From Archivesica marissinica (taxonomy: Eukaryota > Mollusca > Bivalvia > Venerida > Vesicomyidae), in assembly GCA_014843695.1 (NCBI GenBank), contig CM026403.1, forward strand, positions 3,658,150 through 3,722,149: a DNA stretch of 64,000 nucleotides, in the 5' to 3' direction. The position numbers and the translations under genes were made by a program. Of this stretch, positions 23,888 through 35,686 are shown piece after piece; positions within the stretch are counted from its first letter, which is position 1; every line of letters begins with the position of its first letter. The notes beneath the pieces are model-generated. The model searched no databases, was not told the origin of the DNA, and saw only the letters and a list, made by a program, of their open reading frames with translations.

Positions 23888-26800
23888 TTCAAGATACAAT
23901 ATATTGTCGCATCATCAAGTACAATTTACTGTCACATCTAAACCTCAAGATACAATACACTGTCATGTCTAACATTTTATATACAATACACTGTCATCTC
24001 TAACCTTCTATATACAATACACTGTCATCTCTAACCTTCTATATACAATACACTGTCATCTCTAACCTTCTATATACAATACACTGTCATCTCTAACCTT
24101 CTATATACAATACACTGTCATCTCTAACCTTCTATATACAATACACTGTCATCTCTAACCTTTTATATACAATACACTGTCATCTCTAACCTTTTATATA
24201 CAATACACTGTCATCTCTAACCTTTTATATACAATACACTGTCATCTATAACCTTTTATATACAATACACTGTCATCTCTAACCTTTTATATACAATACA
24301 CTGTCATCTCTAACCTTCTATATACAATACACTGTCAGCTCTAACCTTTTATATACAATACACTGTCATCTCTAACCTTTTATATACAATATACTGTCAT
24401 CTATAACCTTTTAGATACAATACACTGTCATCTATTACCTTTTATATACAATACACCGTCATCTATAACCTGTTATATACAATACACTGTCATCGCTAAC
24501 CCACTGTCATCTATAACCTTTTATATACAATACACTGTCATCTCTAACCTTCTATATACAATACACTGTCATCTCTAACCTTTTATATACAATACACTGT
24601 CAGCTCTAACCTTCTATATACAATACACTGTCATCGCTAACCTTTTATATACAATACACTGTCATCTCTAACCTTTTATATACAATACACTGTCAGCTCT
24701 AACCTTCTATATACAATACACTGTCAGCTCTAACCTTTTATATACAATACACTGTCATTGCTAATCTTCTATATACAATACACTGTCATCTATAACGTTT
24801 TAGATACAATACACTGTCATTGCTAACCTTTTATATACAATACACTGTCATCGCTAACCTTTTATATACAATACACTGTCACTCTAACCTTTTATATACA
24901 ATACACTGTCATCTCTAACCTTTTATATACAATACACTGTCATCTCTAACCTTTTATATACAATACACTGTCAGCTCTAACCTTCTATATACAATACACT
25001 GTCAGCTCTAACCTTTTATATACAATACACTGTCATCTCTAACCTTCTATATACAATACACTGTCATCTCTAACCTTCTATATACAATACACTGTCACTA
25101 ACCTTTTATATACAATACACTGTCAGCTCTAACCTTCTATATACAATACACTGTCAGCTCTAACCTTTTATATACAATACACTGTCATCTCTAACCTTTT
25201 ATATACAATACACTGTCATCTCTAACCTTCTATATACAATACACTGTCATCTCTAACCTTTTATATACATTACACTGTCATCTCTAACCTTTTATATACA
25301 ATACACTGTCATCTCTAACCTTTTATATACAATACACTGTCATCTATAACCTTTTATATACAATACACTGTCATCTCTAACCTTTTATATACAATACACT
25401 CTCATCTCTAACCTTCTATATACAATACACTGTCAGCTATAACCTTTATATACAATACACCGTCATCTCTAACCTTTTATATACAATACACTGTCATCTA
25501 TAACCTTTTATATACAATACACTGTCATCTATAACCTTTTATATACAATACACCGTCATCTATAACCTTTTATATACAACACTGTCATCGCTAACCCACT
25601 GTCATCTATAACCTTTTATATACAATACACTGTCATCTCTAACCTTCTATATACAATACACTGTCATCTCTAACCTTTTATATACAATACACTGTCAGCT
25701 CTAACCTTCTATATACAATACCTGTCATCGCTAACCTTTTATATACAATACACTGTCATCCAACCAAACAAACACCACCAACCCAAACAAACACCACTAT
25801 AACCTTTTATATACAATACACTGTCATTGCTAATCTTCTATATACAATACACTGTCATCTATAACCTTCTATATACAATACACTGTCATTGCTAACCTTT
25901 TATATACAATACACTGTCATCGCTAACCTTTTATATACAATACACTGTCATCTCTAACCTTTTATATACAATACACTGTCATCTATAACCTTTATATACA
26001 ATACACTGTCATCTCTAACCTTTTATATACAATACACTGTCATCTCTAACCTTTTATATACAATACACTGTCAGCTCTAACCTTTTATATACAATACACT
26101 GTCATCTCTAACCTTTTATATACAATACACTGTCACCTCTAACCTTTTATATACAATACACTGTCATCTCTAACCTTTTATATACAATACACTGTCATCT
26201 CTAACCTTCTATATACAATACACTGTCATCTCTAACCTTTTATATACAATACACTGTCATCTCTAACCTTTTATATACAATACACTGTCATCTCTAACCT
26301 TTTATATACAATACACTGTCATCTCTAACCTTTTATATACAATACACTGTCATCTCTAACCTTTTATATACAATACACTGTCATCTAAACTTTTATATAC
26401 AATACACTGTCATCTATAACCTTTTATATACAATACACTGTCATCTATAACCTTTTATATACAATACACTGTCATCTCTAACATACAAACACTGTCATCT
26501 ATAACCTTTTATATACAATACACTGTCATCTCTAACCTTCTATATACAATACACTGTCATCTCTAACCTTTTATATACAATACACTGTCAGCTCTAACCT
26601 TCTATATACAATACACTGTCATCTCTAACCTTTTATATACAATACACTGTCATCTCTAACCTTTTATATACAATACACTGTCAGCTCTAACCTTTATATA
26701 CAATACACTGTCATCTATAACCTTTTATATACAATACACTGTCATTGCTAATCTTCTATATACAATACACTGTCATCTATAACGTTTTAGATACAATACA

Positions 26801-29800
26801 CTGTCATTGCTAACCTTTTATATACAATACACTGTCATCGCTAACCTTTTATATACAATACACTGTCAGCTCTAACCTTTTATATACAATACACTGTCAT
26901 CTCTAACCTTTTATATACAATACACTGTCATCTCTAACCTTTTATATACAATACACTGTCAGCTCTAACCTTCTATATACAATAAACTGTCAGCTCTAAC
27001 CTTTTATATACAATACACTGTCATTGCTAATCTTCTATATACAATACACTGTCATCTATAACGTTTTAGATACAATACACTGTCATTGCTAACCTTTTAT
27101 ATACAATACACTGTCATCGCTAACCTTTTATATACAATACACTGTCAGCTCTAACCTTTTATATACAATACACTGTCATCTCTAACCTTTTATATACAAT
27201 ACACTGTCATCTCTAACCTTTTATATACAATACACTGTCAGCTCTAACCTTCTATATACAATAAACTGTCAGCTCTAACCTTTTATATACAATACACTGT
27301 CATTGCTAATCTTCTATATACAATACACTGTCATCTATAACGTTTTAGATACAATACACTGTCATCTCTAACCTTTTATATACAATACACTGTCATCTCT
27401 AACCTTTTATATACAATACACTGTCATCTATAACCTTTTATATACAATACACTGTCATCTCTAACCTTTTATATACAATACACTGTCATCTCTAACCTTC
27501 TATATACAATACACTGTCAGCTCTAACCTTTTATATACAATACACTGTCATCTCTAACCTTTTATATACAATATACTGTCATCTATAACCTTTTAGATAC
27601 AATACACTGTCATCTATTACCTTTTATATACAATACACCGTCATCTATAACCTGTTATATACAATACACTGTCATCGCTAACCCACTGTCATCTATAACC
27701 TTTTATATACAATACACTGTCATCTCTAACCTTCTATATACAATACACTGTCATCTCTAACCTTTTATATACAATACACTGTCAGCTCTAACCTTCTATA
27801 TACAATACACTGTCATCGCTAACCTTTTATATACAATACACTGTCATCTCTAACCTTTTATATACAATACACTGTCATTGCTAATCTTCTATATACAATA
27901 CACTGTCATCTATAACGTTTTAGATACAATACACTGTCATTGCTAACCTTTTATATACAATACACTGTCATCGCTAACCTTTTATATACAATACACTGTC
28001 AGCTCTAACCTTTTATATACAATACACTGTCATCTCTAACCTTTTATATACAATACACTGTCAGCTCTAACCTTCTATATACAATACACTGTCAGCTATA
28101 ACCTTTTATATACAATACACTGTCAGCTCTAACCTTCTATATACAATACACTGTCAGCTCTAACCTTTTATATACAATACACTGTCATCTCTAACCTTTT
28201 ATATACAATACACTGTCATCTCTAACCTTCTATATACAATACACTGTCATCTCTAACCTTTTATATACAATACACTGTCATCTCTAACCTTTTATATACA
28301 ATACACTGTCATCTCTAACCTTTTATATACAATACACTGTCATCTCTAACCTTTTATATACAATACACTGTCATCTATAACCTTTTATATACAATACACT
28401 GTCATCTCTAACCTTTTATATACAATACACTGTCATCTCTAACCTTTTATATACAATACACTGTCATCTCTAACCTTTTATATACAATACACTGTCATCT
28501 ATAACCTTTTATATACAATACACTGTCATCTCTAACCTTTTATATACAATACACTGTCATCTCTAACCTTCTATATACAATACACTGTCAGCTCTAACCT
28601 TTTATATACAATACACTGTCATCTCTAACCTTTTATATACAATATACTGTCATCTATAACCTTTTAGATACAATACACTGTCATCTATTACCTTTTATAT
28701 ACAATACACCGTCATCTATAACCTGTTATATACAATACACTGTCATCGCTAACCCACTGTCATCTATAACCTTTTATATACAATACACTGTCATCTCTAA
28801 CCTTCTATATACAATACACTGTCATCTCTAACCTTTTATATACAATACACTGTCAGCTCTAACCTTCTATATACAATACACTGTCATCGCTAACCTTTTA
28901 TATACAATACACTGTCATCTCTAACCTTTTATATACAATACACTGTCAGCTCTAACCTTCTATATACAATACACTGTCAGCTCTAACCTTTTATATACAA
29001 TACACTGTCATTGCTAATCTTCTATATACAATACACTGTCATCTATAACGTTTTAGATACAATACACTGTCATTGCTAACCTTTTATATACAATACACTG
29101 TCATCGCTAACCTTTTATATACAATACACTGTCATCTCTAACCTTTTATATACAATACACTGTCATCTATAACGTTTTAGATACAATACACTGTCATTGC
29201 TAACCTTTTATATACAATACACTGTCATCGCTAACCTTTTATATACAATACACTGTCAGCTCTAACCTTTTATATACAATACACTGTCATCTCTAACCTT
29301 TTATATACAATACACTGTCAGCTCTAACCTTCTATATACAATACACTGTCAGCTATAACCTTTTATATACAATACACTGTCAGCTCTAACCTTCTATATA
29401 CAATACACTGTCAGCTCTAACCTTTTATATACAATACACTGTCATCTCTAACCTTTTATATACAATACACTGTCATCTCTAACCTTCTATATACAATACA
29501 CTGTCATCTCTAACGTTTTAGATACAATACACTGTCATTGCTAACCTTCTATATACAATACACTGTCATCTATAATGTTTTAGATACAATACACTGTCAT
29601 CTATAACGTTTTATATACAATACACTGTCATCTCTAACCTTTTATATACAATACACTGTCATCTATAACGTTTTAGATACAATACACTGTCATTGCTAAC
29701 CTTTTATATACAATACACTGTCATCGCTAACCTTTTATATACAATACACTGTCAGCTCTAACCTTTTATATACAATACACTGTCATCTCTAACCTTTTAT

Positions 29801-32800
29801 ATACAATACACTGTCAGCTCTAACCTTCTATATACAATACACTGTCAGCTATAACCTTTTATATACAATACACTGTCAGCTCTAACCTTCTATATACAAT
29901 ACACTGTCAGCTCTAACCTTTTATATACAATACACTGTCATCTCTAACCTTTTATATACAATACACTGTCATCTCTAACCTTCTATATACAATACACTGT
30001 CATCTCTAACGTTTTAGATACAATACACTGTCATTGCTAACCTTCTATATACAATACACTGTCATCTATAATGTTTTAGATACAATACACTGTCATCTAT
30101 AACCTTCTATATACAATACACTGTCATCTATAACGTTTTAGATACAATACACTGTCATTGCTAACCTTTTATATACAATACACTGTCATCGCTAACCTTT
30201 TATATACAATACACTGTCATCTATAACCTTTTATATACAATACACTGTCATTGCTAATCTTCTATATACAATACACTGTCATCTATAACGTTTTAGATAC
30301 AATACACTGTCATTGCTAACCTTTTATATACAATACACTGTCATCGCTAACCTTTTATATACAATACACTGTCAGCTCTAACCTTTTATATACAATACAC
30401 TGTCATCTCTAACCTTTTATATACAATACACTGTCATCTCTAACCTTTTATATACAATACACTGTCAGCTCTAACCTTCTATATACAATAAACTGTCAGC
30501 TCTAACCTTTTATATACAATACACTGTCATTGCTAATCTTCTATATACAATACACTGTCATCTATAACGTTTTAGATACAATACACTGTCATTGCTAACC
30601 TTTTATATACAATACACTGTCATCGCTAACCTTTTATATACAATACACTGTCAGCTCTAACCTTTTATATACAATACACTGTCATCTCTAACCTTTTATA
30701 TACAATACACTGTCATCTCTAACCTTTTATATACAATACACTGTCAGCTCTAACCTTTTATATACAATACACTGTCATCTCTAACCTTTTATATACAATA
30801 CACTGTCATCTCTAACCTTTTATATACAATACACCATCATCTCTAACCGTTTATATACAATACACTGTCATCGCTAACCTTTTATATACAATACACTGTC
30901 ATCTCTAACCTTTTATATACAATACACTGTCATCTCTAACCTTCTATATACAATACACTGTCATCTCTAACCTTTTATATACAATACACTGTCATCTCTA
31001 ACCTTCTATATACAATACATTGTCAGCTCTAACCTTTTATATACAATACACTGTCATCTCTAACTTTTTATATACAATACACTGTCAGCTCTAACCTTCT
31101 ATATACAATACACTGTCAGCTCTAACCTTTTATATACAATACACTGTCATTGCTAATCTTCTATATACAATACACTGTCATCTATAACGTTTTAGATACA
31201 ATACACTGTCATTGCTAATCTTCTATATACAATACACTGTCATCGCTAACCCACTGTCATCTCTAACCTTTTATATACAATACACTGTCAGCTCTAACCT
31301 TCTATATACAATACACTGTCAGCTCTAACCTTTTATATACAATACACTGTCATCTCTAACCTTTTATATACAATACACTGTCATCTATAACCTTTTATAT
31401 ACAATACACTGTCATTGCTAATCTTCTATATACCATACACTGTCATCTATAACGTTTTAGATACAATACACTGTCATTGCTAACCTTTTATATACAATAC
31501 ACTGTCATTGCTAACCTTTTATATACAATACACTGTCATTGCTAATCTTCTATATACAATACACTGTCATTGCTAATCTTCTATATACAATACACTGTCA
31601 TTGCTAACCTTTTATATACAATACACTGTCATCGCTAACCTTTTATATACAATACACTGTCATTGCTAACCTTTTATATACAATACACTGTCATTGCTAA
31701 TCTTCTATATACAATACACTGTCATTGCTAATCTTCTATATACAATACACTGTCATCTCTAACCTTTTATATACAATACACTGTCATCTCTAACCTTCTA
31801 TATACAATACATTGTCAGCTCTAACCTTTTATATACAATACACTGTCATCTCTAACTTTTTATATACAATACACTGTCAGCTCTAACCTTCTATATACAA
31901 TACACTGTCAGCTCTAACCTTTTATATACAATACACTGTCATTGCTAATCTTCTATATACAATACACTGTCATCTATAACGTTTTAGATACAATACACTG
32001 TCATTGCTAACCTTCTATATACAATACACTGTCATCGCTAACCAATACAATACACTGTCACTCTAACCTTTATATACAATACACTGTCATCTCTAACCTT
32101 TTATATACAATACACTGTCATCTCTAACCTTTTATATACAATACACTGTCAGCTCTAACCTTCTATATACAATACACTGTCAGCTCTAACCTTTTATATA
32201 CAATACACTGTCATCTCTAACCTTTTATATACAATACACTGTCATCTATAACCTTTTATATACAATACACTGTCATTGCTAATCTTCTATATACAATACA
32301 CTGTCATCTATAACGTTTTAGATACAATACACTGTCATTGCTAACCTTTTATATACAATACACTGTCATTGCTAACCTTTTATATACAATACACTGTCAT
32401 TGCTAATCTTCTATATACAATACACTGTCATTGCTAATCTTCTATATACAATACACTGTCATTGCTAACCTTTTATATACAATACACTGTCATCGCTAAC
32501 CTTTTATATACAATACACTGTCATTGCTAACCTTTTATATACAATACACTGTCATTGCTAATCTTCTATATACAATACACTGTCATTGCTAATCTTCTAT
32601 ATACAATACACTGTCATCTCTAACCTTTTATATACAATACACTGTCATCTCTAACCTTTTATATACAATACACTGTCAGCTCTAACCTTTTATATACAAT
32701 ACACTGTCATCTCTAACCTTTTATATACAATACACTGTCATCTCTAACCTTTTATATACAATACACTGTCAGCTCTAACCTTTTATATACAATACACTGT

Positions 32801-33350
32801 CATTGCTAACCTTTTATATACAATACACTGTCAGCTCTAACCTTTTATATACAATACACTGTCATTGCTAACCTTTTATATACAATACACTGTCATTGCT
32901 AACCTTTTATATACAATACACGGTCATCTCTAACCTTTTATATACAATACACTGTCAGCTCTAACCTTTTATATACAATACACTGTCAGCTCTAACCTTC
33001 TATATACAATACACCGTCATCTCTAACCTTTTATATACAATACACCGTCATCTATAACCTTTTATATACAATACACTGTCATCTCTAACCTTTTATATAC
33101 AATACACTGTCAGCTCTAACCTTTTATATACAATACACTGTCAGCTCTAACCTTTTATATACAATACACTGTCATCTCTAACCTTTTATATACAATACAC
33201 TGTCAGCTATAACCTTTTATATATAATACACTGTCATCTCTAACCTTTTATATACAATACACCGTCATCTATAACCTTTTATATACAATACACTGTCATA
33301 TTTCAATATACAATACAGTATATCACATTTGAACCTCAAGATACAATACA
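23888..33350. repeat. 31-bp satellite array, right of gap
   Basis: About 300 copies of the same 31-bp unit as the left array. The first ~900 bp match the left array exactly (offset 9454); then small indels appear from about 24880. The truncated marker unit recurs near 24494, 25589, 27676, 28748 and 31244. On the minus strand each common unit reads TATATAAAAGGTTAGAG, which contains a TATA-box consensus. Errors cluster at 25385-26700, including a foreign CA-rich piece at about 25761-25798. The array decays into degenerate units near 33300. Confidence 0.97.
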
Positions 33351-33479
33351 TGTATGTATTGGGCTTAGATGTGACAGCATATTTTGTCTGGGGTTTAGGT
33401 GATACATTGTGTATTAGGCTTATATATTGGGTTTAGATGAAACAGTTTATTGGGAAGTGGGGAGTGTATTATACATGTA

Positions 33480-35346
33480 TATTGGGATTAATGTGTAATG
33501 GTGTATTTTGTTTATGTGTGGCAGTGTATTTTGTTTATGTGTGGCAGTGTATTTTGTCTTTGGTTTAGGTGTGATAGTGTATTATGTATTGGGTTTAGGT
33601 GTGATAGTGTATTATGTATTGGGTTTAGGTGTGATAGTGTATTGGGTTTAGGTGTGATAGTGTATTATGTATAGGGTTTAGGTGTGATAGTGTATTATGT
33701 CTTGGGTTTAGGTGTGATAGTGTATTATGTATTGGGGTTAGGTGTGATAGTGTATTATGTCTTGGGTTTAGGTGTGATAGTGTATTATGTCTTGGGTTTA
33801 GGTGTGATAGTGTATTATGTATAGGGTTTAGGTGTGATAGTGTATTATGTATTGGGTTTAGGTGTGGTAGTGTATTATGTCTTGGGTTTAGGTGTGATAG
33901 TGTATTATGTCTTGGGTTTAGGTGTGATAGTGTATTATGTCTTGGGTTTAGGTGTGATAGTGTATTATGTCTTGGGTTTAGGTGTGATAGTGTATTATGT
34001 ATTGGGTTTAGGTGTGACAATGCATTATGTATTGGGTTTAGGTGTGATAGTGTATTATGTCTTGGGTTTAGGTGTGGTATTGTATTATGTATAGGGTTTA
34101 GGTGTGATAGTGTATTATGTCTTGGGTTTAGGTGTGATAGTGTATTATGTCTTGGGTTTAGGTGTGATAGTGTATTATGTCTTGGGTTTAGGTGTGATAG
34201 TGTATTATGTCTTGGGTTTAGGTGTGATAGTGTATTATGTATTGGGTTTAGGTGTGACAATGCATTATGTATTGGGTTTAGGTGTGATAGTGTATTATGT
34301 CTTGGGTTTAGGTGTGGTATTGTATTATGTATAGGGTTTAGGTGTGATAGTGTATTATGTCTTGGGTTTAGGTGTGATAGTGTATTATGTATTGGGGTTA
34401 GGTGTGATAGTGTATTATGTCTTGGGTTTAGGTGTGATAGTGTATTATGTCTTGGGTTTAGGTGTGATAGTGTATTATGTCTTGGGTTTAGGTGTGGTAG
34501 TGTATTATGTATAGGGTTTAGGTGTGATAGTGTATTATGTCTTGGGTTTAGGTGTGATAGTGTATTATGTCTTGGGTTTAGGTGTGATAGTGTATTATGT
34601 CTTGGGTTTAGGTGTGGTAGTGTATTATGTATAGGGTTTAGGTGTGATAGTGTATTATGTCTTGGGTTTAGGTGTGATAGTGTATTATGTATTGGGGTTA
34701 GGTGTGATAGTGTATTATGTCTTGGGTTTAGGTGTGATAATGTATTATGTATAGGGTTTAGGTGTGATAGTGTATTATGTCTTGGGTTTAGGTGTGATAT
34801 TGTATTATGTATAGGGTTTAGGTGTGATAGTGTATTATGTATTGGGCTTAGGTGTGATAGTGTATTATGTATAGGGTTTAGGTGTGATAGTGTATTATGT
34901 ATTGGGTTTAGGTGTGATAGTGTATTATGTCTTGGGCTTAGGTGTGATAGTGTATTATGTATTGGGTTTAGGTGTGATAGTGTATTATGTCTTGGGTTTA
35001 GGTGTGATAGTGTATTATGTATAGGGTTTAGGTGTGACAATGTATTATGTCTTAGGTTTAGGTGTGATAGTGTATTATGTATTGGGTTTAGGTGTGATAG
35101 TGTATTATGTATTGGGTTTAGGTGTGATAGTGTATTATGTATTGGGTTTAGGTGTGATAGTGTATTATGTATTGGGTTTAGGTGTGATAGTGTATTATGT
35201 CTTGGGTTTAGGTGTGATAGTGTATTATGTATTGGGTTTAGGTGTGGTAGTGTATTATATATTGGGTTTAGGTGTGATAGTGTATTATGTATTGGGTTTA
35301 GGTGTGATAGTGTATTATGTATTGGGGTTAGGTGTGATAGTGTATA
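33480..35346. repeat. 30-bp minisatellite, about 60 copies
   Basis: Very regular tandem units of tgtgatagtgtattatgtct plus tgggtttagg, with c/a, t/a and g/a variants; divergent units occur before 33590. Because 30 is a multiple of three, both strands stay open over long distances: 586 codons on the minus strand from a true ATG at 35385, of the form TLSHLNPRHN repeated, and GVIVYYVLGL repeats on the plus strand. I consider these frames by-products. The gggttta motif resembles telomeric repeats only superficially. Confidence 0.96.
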
Positions 35347-35529
35347 AATGCATTGGGCTATATTGTCAGCAGGCAACAGTCGCATTGGACACTAATGAAG
35401 TGTGTATATAATAAAGGTTGTGTTTTGAGTGAAATAATAGCAACATCTACTGTGAAATGGATATGGTTTCCGTCTCATAACCAATTGGTTGAGAATTTGG
35501 ACCGGAACCACGGTGGTGCTGTCATTAGG

Positions 35530-35655
35530 CACAATACTTAATTTGGTATTGTCTCTTCTCTCCCTCAATGTGATGGATTCCATCAGGAATGAGGTCTCGA
35601 GAGGAATTAAACTAATGTTATAGCAACTTATTTACAATCAAGCTAAATGGAATTT
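35530..35655 (+). mobile_element. SINE-B 3' fragment
   Basis: Matches the body and tail of SINE-B (tctcttctctccctcaatg, gaggtctcgagaggaatt, atttacaatcaagctaaatg). The head is missing. It lies just downstream, in gene orientation, of TXNDC17 exon 3. Confidence 0.7.
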
Positions 35656-35686
35656 ACATAAACTAGCGAATAAAATATCCTACTAC

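Noticed and set aside
14434..33350. CRISPR-like array
   Set aside because: Units are head-to-tail with no variable spacers, the period is 31 bp, and the setting is a eukaryotic genome with spliced genes.
33480..35346. Interstitial telomeric repeat
   Set aside because: The 30-bp unit contains tgggtttagg, but there is no run of consecutive TTAGGG hexamers.
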